From the NCBI GenBank assembly GCA_902554335.1, contig CACDOD010000001.1, positions 1 to 64,000 on the forward strand: a DNA stretch of 64,000 bases, written 5' to 3'. Positions 37,809 through 47,542 of this stretch are shown here, in pieces. Numbering within the stretch: position 1 is the stretch's first letter; every line of letters starts with the position of its first letter. The position numbers and the translations under genes are program-made. This stretch comes from an uncultured Pelagibacteraceae bacterium (lineage in GTDB: Bacteria; Pseudomonadota; Alphaproteobacteria; Pelagibacterales; Pelagibacteraceae). Below the pieces are notes generated by a model, which did not search any database, was not told the DNA's origin, and was given only the letters and a program-made list of their open reading frames with translations.

Positions 37809-38717
37809 ATGTCAAAATCAATTTCTATTTTAAGCGCACTAGGATGTACCTTTATATGGGGTACTACATTTATAGCCCAAGATACTGGCATGGAGTTTAT
37901 TGGTCCATATTTGTTTAATGGAGTAAGATTTTTTGTTGGATTTTTAGTTTTATTACCTTTTTTTTTATATTTTGAAAAAAAAAATATAAAGAAAGAGCTA
38001 GTAAATAATAGTAATGAATTTTTTAAATATTCTTTTTTTATAGGGGTATTTTTATTCTTGGGGTCTGCTTTACAGCAAATATCACTTCAATACACTGATG
38101 TTGCCAACGCAGCTTTTTTTACGATTTTTTATGTTCCCATGGTTCCAATTATAGTTTTTTTTCTATTCAAAGAAAAAATTCATTGGAGTAATTGGCCTTC
38201 AGTAATTTTGTGTCTTCTTGGTGGTTACTTACTTACAAATTTTTACGATGCAACTATAAGAAAAGGTGATGCGCTTGTTGTATTATGTGCTGTATTTTGG
38301 GCTCTTCATATTATTTATGTTGGAAAGGTAATAAAAAATTTCAACTTACCAATATTAATTGGTTTGATACAAACCTTAGTTGTCTCTATTCTTTCAATCA
38401 TAGGTGCAATCGTATTTGAGGAAATAAAAATTGATGGAATATTTAAACAAACATATCAAATACTTTATGCTGGGATATTGTCTGGAGGATTTGCTTTTGT
38501 CTTACAAATTTACGCACAAAAAAATATTACTCCAACCCCAGCAGCAATAATATTTTCTTTAGAAGGGGTTATTGCAACCATTGCAGCATGGTTTTTATTA
38601 GATCAAATACTTAACCTAAACAATATTATTGGATGCGTATTTATAATTTTAGGAGTTCTTATATCTCAAATAGTACCTGAGTTAAAAATAAATAAAGTAA
38701 AACAAAATCAAGGATAA
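37809..38717 (+). CDS. EamA/DMT-family transporter
   Basis: A 302-residue membrane protein with about ten hydrophobic helices in two EamA repeats. The first begins SALGCTFIWGTTFIAQDTG and contains GSALQQISLQYTDVANAAF; the second contains APAAIIFSLEGV-like TPAAIIFSLEGVIATIAAW. It exports or imports an unknown small metabolite. It follows aceF by 18 bp. Its last 36 bp overlap the convergent uppP. Confidence 0.88.
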   Translation: MSKSISILSALGCTFIWGTTFIAQDTGMEFIGPYLFNGVRFFVGFLVLLPFFLYFEKKNIKKELVNNSNEFFKYSFFIGVFLFLGSALQQISLQYTDVANAAFFTIFYVPMVPIIVFFLFKEKIHWSNWPSVILCLLGGYLLTNFYDATIRKGDALVVLCAVFWALHIIYVGKVIKNFNLPILIGLIQTLVVSILSIIGAIVFEEIKIDGIFKQTYQILYAGILSGGFAFVLQIYAQKNITPTPAAIIFSLEGVIATIAAWFLLDQILNLNNIIGCVFIILGVLISQIVPELKINKVKQNQG

Positions 38718-39452
38718 CAATACTCTGTATATAACAAAAATATTCATCGAAAAATTCTTTGTATAAATTAAAAAATACTTAATAGTGAGATATGAAAATA
38801 CATAAGAAAAAATTATTCCTAATATTATATTAGAATTTATCATTTCCTCTTTAACAAATGAGTCTTTTAAAGTTAGCACACTTGCTCCCAACAAAGCAGG
38901 TATAGATAAAATAAAAGATATTTTAGCAGCATCATATCTATTAAAATTTAGAAACCTTGAGCCAGTTATTACAATACCTGCTCTACTAGCTCCTGGTATT
39001 AAAGCTATGATCTGTACCAAACCTATTGTAAATATATTTTTTAAATTTAAATCTTTTTCGAATGACTTAGATATAACAATTTTATCTGAAAAATATAATA
39101 AAACTCCAAAAAATAATGTAGACCATGCTATGATTTCAATGTTACGTAAATTTTCATAAATATTATATTCATAAAAAAAATAACCCGCTATAATTAATGG
39201 CAGCGAACCAACAAACAGTAAATTTAATATTTTCTTATTGTTAGAAAAGTTAATTAGGTCTCTTAAGAAATAGTGTATGATTGCTATTAGCGAACCTAAA
39301 TGTAAACTAGCATCCATTAAAACCGAACTTTTGTAACCGTTAAAAATTTCTGAAAAAAGAACTAAATGTGCAGATGAGCTAACAGGAATAAATTCTGAGA
39401 TCCCTTGAATTAATGACAAAATAAGAGTTTGAAGATAAATCAGTGACATCAA
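38682..39452 (-). CDS. uppP: undecaprenyl-diphosphatase
   Basis: A 256-residue membrane enzyme recycling undecaprenyl diphosphate to the monophosphate carrier for cell-wall and surface polysaccharides. The active-site segments are LIQGISEFIPVSSSAHLVL (family Glu present in the SEF part) and PGASRAGIVITGSRFL with the catalytic Arg. Eight or so helices. It also confers bacitracin tolerance in bacteria. It overlaps EamA at the 3' end. Confidence 0.93.
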   Translation of the reverse strand: MMSLIYLQTLILSLIQGISEFIPVSSSAHLVLFSEIFNGYKSSVLMDASLHLGSLIAIIHYFLRDLINFSNNKKILNLLFVGSLPLIIAGYFFYEYNIYENLRNIEIIAWSTLFFGVLLYFSDKIVISKSFEKDLNLKNIFTIGLVQIIALIPGASRAGIVITGSRFLNFNRYDAAKISFILSIPALLGASVLTLKDSFVKEEMINSNIILGIIFSYVFSYLTIKYFLIYTKNFSMNIFVIYRVLLSLILFYFIYF

Positions 39453-39498
39453 TTTTTTATTGGTAAACTATATATTTTGAAATTAAAGCAATACGTTT

Positions 39499-39519
39499 AA
39501 TGCATATTACATATGCATT
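39499..39519. promoter_or_regulatory. palindromic site upstream of gltD
   Basis: A perfect inverted repeat AATGCATAT-TAC-ATATGCATT, about 107 bp before the gltD start. It is too A/T-rich and compact to be a terminator and has no T-run, so a dimeric regulator site is likely. The half-site TGCATAT also occurs in the repeat upstream of aceE. Confidence 0.5.
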
Positions 39520-39559
39520 TAAGTAAAAAATACTGATAAAAGGGTATTTTTTTCAAAAT

Positions 39560-39580
39560 AAGGTAAATAATACTTACCTT
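39560..39580. promoter_or_regulatory. second inverted repeat upstream of gltD
   Basis: AAGGTAA-ATAATAC-TTACCTT, a 7-bp inverted repeat; another TTACCTTTTA follows at 39591. It could be a regulator site or a leader hairpin. Confidence 0.4.
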
Positions 39581-39625
39581 TATAAGCTTTTTACCTTTTA
39601 TTTTATGTTATATAAGGCCACCATT

Positions 39626-41065
39626 ATGTCAGATAAAATGCTTAAATTTGTAAATATAGGTCAGCAAAACCCACCTAAAAGACCTAGAGATGAGAGAAAT
39701 AAGGACTTTAATGAGATTTATAAAGAATTTATAGATGAAAAAGCCAAAACTCAATCAAGCAGATGTTCCCAATGTGGAGTTCCATTTTGCCAAGTCCATT
39801 GCCCATTAAGCAATAATATACCCGATTGGTTAAAATTAACCGCAGAAGGTAGATTAGAAGAGGCCTATAGATTATCCCAAAGTACAAATAACATGCCCGA
39901 AGTTTGTGGAAGAATATGCCCACAAGATCGGCTTTGTGAAGGCAATTGCGTGATTGAACAGTCAGGTCACGGAACAGTCACTATAGGATCTGTAGAGAAA
40001 TTTTTAACAGAAACTGCCTGGGAAAATAATTGGATTCAACCTATCGAGGTTAAAAACGAAATTAATCAAAGCATAGGAATAATAGGCGCAGGTCCAGCAG
40101 GATTGGCGTGTGCTGAAGAATTAAGAAAAAAAAATTACAAAGTCACTGTTTACGATAGATATGATAGAGCAGGTGGCTTATTAATTTATGGAATTCCTAA
40201 TTTTAAGTTAGAAAAGCATGTAGTCTTAAGAAGAATTAAATATTTAACAGATAGTGGGATAGAATTTGTAAATAATTTTGAGGTAGGTAAAGATAAATCA
40301 TTTCAAGAGTTGAAAGAAAAACATGATGCAATTTTAATTGCAACAGGGGTATATAAATCAAGAGAAATTGATCTTCCAGGTAGTGATTTAGGAAATATTT
40401 TCCCAGCTATGGAATTTTTAACTGCATCAAATAAGAAAGGATTAGGAGATAAAGTTGAATTATTTGATAGTGGAGTTTTAAATGCTGAAGGAAAAGATGT
40501 AGTTGTAATTGGTGGTGGTGATACTGCTATGGATTGTGTAAGAACTTCAATAAGACAAAACGCTAATTCTGTCAAATGTTTATATAGAAGAAACAAAGAA
40601 AATATGCCCGGATCAGCACGTGAAGTAAAAAATGCAGAAGAAGAGGGTGTAGAATTTGTTTGGCTTTCAAGTCCAAAAGAATTCACAGGTATAAATAAAG
40701 TTGAAACAGTTAAGGCTTCAAAAATGAAGTTAGGTGAACCAGATGAAAGTGGAAGAAGAAAACCTATTGAGGAAAAGGATTCTGATTTTGAGATTAAAGC
40801 TGATCTAGTTATAAAAGCACTTGGTTTTGACCCTGAAAATTTACCTAAATTATTTGGTGAGAATAATTTACAGGTCTCTAGATGGGGAACAATTAAAGCA
40901 GATTTTGAAACAATGGAAACTTCAATATCAGGTGTATTTGCAGCTGGTGATATTGTTAGAGGTGCTTCGTTAGTTGTTTGGGCAATAAAAGACGGAAGAG
41001 ATGCTTCAGATAATATTGATAAATTTTTAAAAAATAAAATTCAATTAAAGCAAAAGGTTGCATGA
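39626..41065 (+). CDS. gltD: glutamate synthase small subunit
   Basis: About 479 residues from ATG 39626 (MSDKMLKFVNIGQ), which has AAGG 8-11 bp upstream; ATG 39605 would add seven residues. The N-terminal Fe-S region has CSQCGVPFCQVHCPLSNNIPDW split Cys motifs and CGRICPQDRLCEGNC. FAD-binding GIIGAGPAGLACAEEL and NADPH-binding VVIGGGDTAMDCVR follow. It feeds electrons from NADPH to GltB. It overlaps gltB by 4 bp (ATGA). Confidence 0.94.
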   Translation: MSDKMLKFVNIGQQNPPKRPRDERNKDFNEIYKEFIDEKAKTQSSRCSQCGVPFCQVHCPLSNNIPDWLKLTAEGRLEEAYRLSQSTNNMPEVCGRICPQDRLCEGNCVIEQSGHGTVTIGSVEKFLTETAWENNWIQPIEVKNEINQSIGIIGAGPAGLACAEELRKKNYKVTVYDRYDRAGGLLIYGIPNFKLEKHVVLRRIKYLTDSGIEFVNNFEVGKDKSFQELKEKHDAILIATGVYKSREIDLPGSDLGNIFPAMEFLTASNKKGLGDKVELFDSGVLNAEGKDVVVIGGGDTAMDCVRTSIRQNANSVKCLYRRNKENMPGSAREVKNAEEEGVEFVWLSSPKEFTGINKVETVKASKMKLGEPDESGRRKPIEEKDSDFEIKADLVIKALGFDPENLPKLFGENNLQVSRWGTIKADFETMETSISGVFAAGDIVRGASLVVWAIKDGRDASDNIDKFLKNKIQLKQKVA

Positions 41066-44000
41066 TAAATTTAAGAGCAAAAAACCTAAAAAAATTAAAA
41101 GAGAATTATGTTTATCACGAAAACATGGAGCATGATGCTTGCGGTGTTGGTCTTATAGTTTCAACCGAAGGAAAAAAATCAAGAAAGGTAGTAGAATCTG
41201 GAATAGAAGCTTTAAAAGCTGTTTGGCATAGAGGTGCAATAGATGCTGACGGCAAAACTGGCGATGGGGCAGGAATTCATATAGAAATTCCAACAGACTT
41301 TTTCATAGAAAAAATAGAAGTTACAGGACACTCTCACGATAATTCTGAACTTTGTATTGGGATGATTTTTTTACCAAGAAATGATTATAGTGCTCAAGAG
41401 GCATGTCGAACTATTGTAGAAAGTGAACTAACTAAAAATAATTTCAATATATACGGATGGAGACAAGTACCCGTTAACCCTTCTGTGTTAGGTGAGAAAG
41501 CTGAGCAAACAAGACCAGAAATAACCCAAATCCTCTTTAAACATAATAACAAAAAAATTAAGGACAAAGAACTTAATAGATCGCTCTATGAAACAAGGAG
41601 AATTATTGAAAAGCAAGCCTCAAGTAATCAACTAAATGGCTTCTATATATGTTCATTTAGTTCTAAATCTATAATCTATAAAGGAATGTTCTTAGCTGAG
41701 GCTATAGATGACTTTTATCCAGATCTTAAAGACGAGAGGTTTGTATCTAGATACTCAATTTTTCATCAAAGATTTTCTACTAATACTGCACCCAGTTGGG
41801 ATTTAGCCCAACCGTTTAGATCTTTAGCTCATAATGGGGAAATAAATACTTTAAAAGGAAATATAAATTGGATGAAAGTACACGAACAGGAAATGCATTC
41901 CCCGCTGTTCCAAAATATAGAAAATTTAAAGCCAGTTATACCATCAGGAAATTCAGACTCAGCTTCATTGGACAATGTTTTTGAGTTACTTACTACATCA
42001 GGACACTCCGCACCTTTAGCTAAATTAATGCTAATTCCAGATGCATGGTCAAAAAAAAGCAAAGTGCTTCCAAAAGAACATTTACAATTATTTAATTTTT
42101 TAAATAGTTCTATGGAACCCTGGGATGGACCAGCAGCCATTGCAGGAACAGATAATGAATGGGCGATAGTTGCTTCTGATCGTAATGGATTAAGGCCAAT
42201 GAGATATACGGTAACAAATGATAAACTTTTATTTGCAGGTTCAGAAACAGGAATGATTAACATTAACGAAAAAAAAATAATTGAAAAAGGTAGATTGGGT
42301 CCTGGTGAAATTTTAGGAGTAAGAATTGAGAAAGGTAAAATTTTTAGAAATACTGAAATCAAAAGTTATTTAGCAAAAGAGTACAAGCATTTTAATAATC
42401 AAATAATTGATCTAGATAAAAAATTTCCTATACAAAATGAAAAAAACTTATTTGAAGGTAATGATCTAAGAGAAAGACAATATTTATTTGGTTATAGCTT
42501 GGAAGATCTAGAGCTAATTTTACATCCAATGGCTCAAGACGCAAAAGAGGCAACAGGATCAATGGGAGATGATACTCCTTTGGCAGTATTATCGGATAAA
42601 TACAGACCATTATACCATTATTTTAGACAAAACTTTAGTCAGGTTACAAACCCTCCAATAGACTCTTTAAGAGAAAACAAAGTAATGAGTTTAAAAACTA
42701 GATTTGGTAATCTTGGAAATATTTTAGACTTTAACACCTTAACAGAAGATAACATATATGTTTTAGAAAGCCCGATACTTTCAAATACTCAATTTGATAA
42801 ATTCACAAATTACTTTAAAGAAAATGTGATAAAAATAGATTGCACATTTTCGGTGGATCAAAGTTTAGAGGAAGCTTTAGATAAAATTAAGAGAGAAGCT
42901 GAAATTGCAGTAAGGCAAGGTTTTACGCAAATTGTTTTGACGGATAAAAATGTTTCAGATGATAAATTGCCAATCCCAATATTACTTGCAGTCGGTGCAG
43001 TAAACACTTATTTAGTAAAACTCAAATTAAGAGGATATGCATCAATTAACGTTCAAACTGGTGATGCAATGGATACCCATTCTTTTGCTACTATAATAGG
43101 TGTAGGAGCGACAACAGTTAACCCATATCTTGCATTTGATAGTTTATATCAACGTTTTAATAAAAAATTATTCGGCAATTTTGAATTTGATGAATGTGTA
43201 AGCAGATATATTAAATCGGTTAATTTAGGCCTGCTTAAAATAATGTCAAAGATGGGAATTTCTGTAATTAGTTCTTATAGGGGTGGATGTAATTTTGAAA
43301 CAGTTGGGCTAAGCAGGACAATTGTAAATAATTTTTTCCCTGGAGTACTTTCTAAAATATCTGGAATAGGACTTACTGGTATAGAAAAAAAAATAAGGAA
43401 CATTCATAAACAAGCCTTTTCAAAAAACAATAATGTTCTCCCAATTGGAGGAATCTATAGATATAGAAAAACTGGTGAAACTCATCAATATCAAGGCAGA
43501 TTAATACACATGTTGCAAACAGCAGTTACAAAAGGATCTTACGACATATACAAGAAATATGCTGAAGGGATTTATGATCTACCCCCAATAAGTTTGAGAG
43601 ATCTAATTGGATTTAACAAAAAAAATTCTATTAATCTAGATCAAGTTGAGCCTATAGACGAAATTTTAAAAAGATTTGGAAGTGGAAGCATGTCTCACGG
43701 TGCATTATCAAAAGAAGCCCATGAAACACTAGCTATTGGCATGAATAGAATCAAAGGTGCTTCTTGTAGTGGGGAAGGTGGAGAAGATAAATCTAGGTTT
43801 AAAATTTTAGATAATGGAGATACAGCAAATTCAAGAGTTAAACAAATTGCTTCTGCAAGATTTGGGGTAACAATAGATTACTTAAACAACTGTAATGAGA
43901 TTGAAATTAAAATCGCACAAGGAGCAAAACCAGGAGAAGGGGGACAGCTGCCAGGTTTTAAAGTTACTGATGAAATAGCAAAACTTCGACACTCAACACC

Positions 44001-45558
44001 GGGGGTTACATTAATTTCCCCTCCGCCCCACCATGATATTTACTCAATAGAGGATCTTGCTCAGTTAATATATGACTTAAAACAAATTAATCCAAATGCA
44101 AGAGTAGGTGTAAAATTAGTTGCATCATCTGGTATTGGAACAATTGCAGCTGGAGTTGCTAAAGCAAAAGCAGACATTATTTTAATTTCTGGACATTCTG
44201 GAGGAACCGGAGCTACACCACAAACTAGCGTTAAGTATGTTGGTATTCCATGGGAAATGGGTCTCACAGAAGCAAATCAAGTTTTAACGTTAAATAACTT
44301 AAGACATAAAGTTACATTAAGAACCGATGGAGGAATAAAGACAGGTAGAGATGTAGTTATAGCAGCAATGATGGGAGCAGAAGAGTTTGGTGTCGCAACA
44401 ACAGCACTGGTTGCTATGGGATGTATAATGGTTAGACAGTGTCATTCAAATACTTGTCCAGTAGGAGTTTGCACTCAAGATGAAAAATTAAGAGAAAAAT
44501 TTGTTGGCACTCCTGAAAAAGTTGTAAATTTATTTAAATTTATAGCAACAGAGGTAAGGGAAATTTTAGCTGAGCTTGGCTTTAAAAATCTTAATGAAAT
44601 AATTGGGCGCACAGACTTATTAAGACAAATTAGCAAAGGTTCACCCAATCTTGACGATTTAGACTTAAATCCACTTTTTGTTCAAGCTGATCCAGGCAAA
44701 AATAAAAGATATTGTGAAAATCAAATTATAAATAGTGTTCCTGATACTTTAGATCAAAAAATTTGGACTGAAATAGAAAATAATATCGAGCATAAGAAAG
44801 ATATAGAAAAAGAATTTAATATTGAAAACACAAATAGAGCTGTGGGTACTAGAATTTCTTATCATTTATATAAAAAATATGGAGAGGATAAGATTGAACC
44901 CGAGAGTATAAAATTAATTTTTAAAGGTTCAGCGGGACAATCTTTTGGAGCTTTTGCAATAAAAGGTTTAAAACTTGTACTCAAAGGTGACGCTAACGAT
45001 TATGTAGCGAAGGGGTTGTCTGGTGCAACAATTTCTATTAAGCTTCAAAATGAAAGTAATATTATTTCTAAAGATAATACAATTATAGGTAACACAGTCC
45101 TCTATGGAGCAACATCTGGATATTTATTTGCAGCTGGTCAAGCTGGAGAAAGATTTGCGGTAAGAAATTCTGGAGCTACAGCAGTTGTAGAAGGTTGTGG
45201 TTCTAATGGATGTGAATATATGACCGGAGGAACAATTGTTGTCTTAGGTGAAGTTGGAGACAATTTTGGTGCAGGAATGACGGGAGGCATGGGCTTTGTA
45301 TACGATCCAGAAAATATATTTCAAAACAAAGTTAATCCAGAAACAATAATTTGGCAAAAACTAGAGACTAAATTTTGGAAAAATGAATTAAAAAAACTAT
45401 TACAAAAGCACTTTGAGGAGACCAATTCAGAAGTTTCAAAGAAAATTATAGAGAATTTTGATCAAGAAATTATTAAGTTTTATCAAGTATGCCCCAAAGA
45501 AATGCTAGATAAACTTGAAAATCCAATTACAAATCAACATACAAATTTAGCAAGTTAA
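41062..45558 (+). CDS. gltB: glutamate synthase large subunit
   Basis: 1498 residues. The N-terminal glutaminase domain exposes nucleophile Cys27 (EHDACGVGLIV) after removal of a short propeptide. The synthase (FMN) domain holds GEGGQLPGFKVT and HSTPGVTLISPPPHHD. The 3Fe-4S ligands lie in CIMVRQCHSNTCPVGVC. The C-terminal beta-helix (GXG-rich GGTIVVLGEVGDNFGAGM) ends the protein. With GltD it makes two glutamates from glutamine and 2-oxoglutarate, the main route of ammonium assimilation with glutamine synthetase. Confidence 0.96.
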   Translation: MINLRAKNLKKLKENYVYHENMEHDACGVGLIVSTEGKKSRKVVESGIEALKAVWHRGAIDADGKTGDGAGIHIEIPTDFFIEKIEVTGHSHDNSELCIGMIFLPRNDYSAQEACRTIVESELTKNNFNIYGWRQVPVNPSVLGEKAEQTRPEITQILFKHNNKKIKDKELNRSLYETRRIIEKQASSNQLNGFYICSFSSKSIIYKGMFLAEAIDDFYPDLKDERFVSRYSIFHQRFSTNTAPSWDLAQPFRSLAHNGEINTLKGNINWMKVHEQEMHSPLFQNIENLKPVIPSGNSDSASLDNVFELLTTSGHSAPLAKLMLIPDAWSKKSKVLPKEHLQLFNFLNSSMEPWDGPAAIAGTDNEWAIVASDRNGLRPMRYTVTNDKLLFAGSETGMININEKKIIEKGRLGPGEILGVRIEKGKIFRNTEIKSYLAKEYKHFNNQIIDLDKKFPIQNEKNLFEGNDLRERQYLFGYSLEDLELILHPMAQDAKEATGSMGDDTPLAVLSDKYRPLYHYFRQNFSQVTNPPIDSLRENKVMSLKTRFGNLGNILDFNTLTEDNIYVLESPILSNTQFDKFTNYFKENVIKIDCTFSVDQSLEEALDKIKREAEIAVRQGFTQIVLTDKNVSDDKLPIPILLAVGAVNTYLVKLKLRGYASINVQTGDAMDTHSFATIIGVGATTVNPYLAFDSLYQRFNKKLFGNFEFDECVSRYIKSVNLGLLKIMSKMGISVISSYRGGCNFETVGLSRTIVNNFFPGVLSKISGIGLTGIEKKIRNIHKQAFSKNNNVLPIGGIYRYRKTGETHQYQGRLIHMLQTAVTKGSYDIYKKYAEGIYDLPPISLRDLIGFNKKNSINLDQVEPIDEILKRFGSGSMSHGALSKEAHETLAIGMNRIKGASCSGEGGEDKSRFKILDNGDTANSRVKQIASARFGVTIDYLNNCNEIEIKIAQGAKPGEGGQLPGFKVTDEIAKLRHSTPGVTLISPPPHHDIYSIEDLAQLIYDLKQINPNARVGVKLVASSGIGTIAAGVAKAKADIILISGHSGGTGATPQTSVKYVGIPWEMGLTEANQVLTLNNLRHKVTLRTDGGIKTGRDVVIAAMMGAEEFGVATTALVAMGCIMVRQCHSNTCPVGVCTQDEKLREKFVGTPEKVVNLFKFIATEVREILAELGFKNLNEIIGRTDLLRQISKGSPNLDDLDLNPLFVQADPGKNKRYCENQIINSVPDTLDQKIWTEIENNIEHKKDIEKEFNIENTNRAVGTRISYHLYKKYGEDKIEPESIKLIFKGSAGQSFGAFAIKGLKLVLKGDANDYVAKGLSGATISIKLQNESNIISKDNTIIGNTVLYGATSGYLFAAGQAGERFAVRNSGATAVVEGCGSNGCEYMTGGTIVVLGEVGDNFGAGMTGGMGFVYDPENIFQNKVNPETIIWQKLETKFWKNELKKLLQKHFEETNSEVSKKIIENFDQEIIKFYQVCPKEMLDKLENPITNQHTNLAS

Positions 45559-45572
45559 TAATAGAAATTGAT

Positions 45573-46346
45573 TTAATTAATTGAAGTTGATGTTCGAAAT
45601 ATACTATAGATTTTTTCTATTTCTTTAGTTAGCCTTTTTAAATTTTTTTTCTTTGAAAGACTATGATCTCCGTTTTTAACTATAATCAACTTCTTTTTTG
45701 CATTTTTAAATGCTTTCATGATTTTCTTTGAAATAGAAATTGGAACTACATCATCTTTTTTACCATGAAGAATCGTAAGGAATATTTTGTTATTATATTT
45801 TTTATTAAATATTTTATTTTTTCTTCCATCTTTAATTAGATTATAGGATATATTATATTCAAATCCTCCATGACTAAAGATATAAAATTTTTCATTTATT
45901 AATTGTTTTTTTATTTTTTTACTAAATTTTTTCCACATTAGCCTATCTAAAAATTCGGGGGCTGGTGCAATTCCAACTAAAGCAAAAATTTTTTTATTCA
46001 TATATTTTAATAGATTTAAAGCTAACCAGCCACCCATACTAGAACCAACTAAAATTAATTTTTTTCCCTGCAATTTTTTCTTAATAACTTTTTTTGCATC
46101 ATCAGTCCAACTCGAGATTGTACCATCTTCAAATCTTCCGTATGATTTCCCATGTCCAGAATATTCCATGGCTAGAAATCCTATCCTATTTGTTTTGCAA
46201 AATTTATATAAAGCCTTTGGCTTATCCCCTTCCAAATCTGATTTGAAACCATGTAAAAAAACTACATAAATATCGCCAGATGAAGAGTTATACAAATATC
46301 TAATTTTTTTTTTATTAGAAATTTTAATAAATTTAAATTTTGCCAT
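45573..46346 (-). CDS. alpha/beta hydrolase
   Basis: A 257-residue serine hydrolase. The oxyanion-hole strand VVFLHGFKSDLEGDK, the nucleophile GSSMGGW (Ser in GxSxG), Asp in HGKKDDVVPI and catalytic His in NGDHSLSK are in the expected order. It lacks a signal peptide. Similar small hydrolases act on esters or thioesters; substrate unknown. It diverges from the GT4 gene, with 41 bp between. Confidence 0.85.
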   Translation of the reverse strand: MAKFKFIKISNKKKIRYLYNSSSGDIYVVFLHGFKSDLEGDKPKALYKFCKTNRIGFLAMEYSGHGKSYGRFEDGTISSWTDDAKKVIKKKLQGKKLILVGSSMGGWLALNLLKYMNKKIFALVGIAPAPEFLDRLMWKKFSKKIKKQLINEKFYIFSHGGFEYNISYNLIKDGRKNKIFNKKYNNKIFLTILHGKKDDVVPISISKKIMKAFKNAKKKLIIVKNGDHSLSKKKNLKRLTKEIEKIYSIFRTSTSIN

Positions 46347-46387
46347 AAATTTTACAGATAACTTATGATATTATTATAAGTATATAA

Positions 46388-47542
46388 ATGCCATCAAAAA
46401 TAAAAGTTTTACAAGTTATACCTAAGCTTGGATATGGAGGTGCAGAAACAGGTTGTTATGATATTGCACATTATCTTTATGAGAAAGACTGCATATCTTA
46501 TATAGTTACCAGTGGAGGTGATCTTCTTAAATTTGTCGATAAAAAAAAAGTAAAAGTAATAAGATTACCCGTACAAAGTAAAAATCCATTAATTATTATT
46601 TTGAATTCTTTAATTTTAACATTTCTAATATTGTTTCTTAATATAGACATTGTTCATGCTAGAAGTAGAGCTCCAGCGTGGTCATGTTATCTAGCAACAA
46701 AAGTAACAAGACGAAAATTTGTTACAACTTTTCATGGTACTTATAATTTCAATAATAAATTAAAAAAATTCTATAATTCTGTCATGTTAAGGTCGAAACT
46801 CATAATTGCTGGATCTAATTTTATTTTTTCTCATATCAAAGATAATTATTCAGAATTCTTAGATTTAAAAAAAAGGTTATTGGTAATTTTTAGAGGTATT
46901 AATGTCGATTATTTTGATCCAACTACTATAATTGAAGACGAGGAAAGAAAATTGAAAAATGATTGGGGATTAGTAGAAAACAAAAAAATAATTTTAATGC
47001 CAGGGAGACTCACTCCTTGGAAGGGTCAAGAAATGTTTATTGAGGCAATAAATTTAATAAATATTGAACTTGGTTATGAAGCATTTTACGTGGTTATATT
47101 AGGAAGTGAACAAGGTAGAGATTTATACAAAAAAAAACTTGCTAGGTTAAGTGAACAATTTAGAATGACCAAGCAACTAAAGTTTATTGATAATTATAAA
47201 AATATGGCATTGGCTTATAAGATTTCAGACATAATCATTTCAGCCTCTGTCGAACCAGAGGCTTTTGGAAGAGTCGCTGTTGAGGCTCAAGCAATGAAAA
47301 AAATTATAATAGCTAGTAATATTGGAGGTTCGAATGAAACTATTATTGATGAAAAAACTGGTTTTTTATTTGAATCTGGAAATGCAAAATCTTTAAGTAA
47401 AAAAATTATGAAAGTATTAAGTATGGATGAGTCTTTATTAGAAAATATACGTATAGAGGGTAGAAAAAACGTAATAAAAAAATTTAATGTTGAAAAAATG
47501 TGTTTTTCTACTTATTCAGAGTATAAAAAAATTTTAAATTAA
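46388..47542 (+). CDS. glycosyltransferase family 4
   Basis: A 384-residue GT-B enzyme. The N-terminal Rossmann domain starts VLQVIPKLGYGGAETG, the middle has TTFHGTYNF, and the C-terminal nucleotide-sugar domain has LMPGRLTPWKGQEMFIEA and the E-x7-E region EPEAFGRVAVEAQAM. It probably adds a sugar to a lipopolysaccharide or surface glycan. Its stop overlaps the thrS start by 1 bp, so it is the first gene of the thrS translation operon. Confidence 0.88.
   Translation: MPSKIKVLQVIPKLGYGGAETGCYDIAHYLYEKDCISYIVTSGGDLLKFVDKKKVKVIRLPVQSKNPLIIILNSLILTFLILFLNIDIVHARSRAPAWSCYLATKVTRRKFVTTFHGTYNFNNKLKKFYNSVMLRSKLIIAGSNFIFSHIKDNYSEFLDLKKRLLVIFRGINVDYFDPTTIIEDEERKLKNDWGLVENKKIILMPGRLTPWKGQEMFIEAINLINIELGYEAFYVVILGSEQGRDLYKKKLARLSEQFRMTKQLKFIDNYKNMALAYKISDIIISASVEPEAFGRVAVEAQAMKKIIIASNIGGSNETIIDEKTGFLFESGNAKSLSKKIMKVLSMDESLLENIRIEGRKNVIKKFNVEKMCFSTYSEYKKILN

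Noticed and set aside
38682..38717. frameshift or annotation error at the EamA/uppP overlap
   Set aside because: Both proteins have normal lengths and family-like ends; a 36-bp convergent overlap is plausible in a compact genome.
41829..42362. 177-codon open frame antisense to gltB
   Set aside because: No family resemblance, and it lies fully inside a conserved gene.
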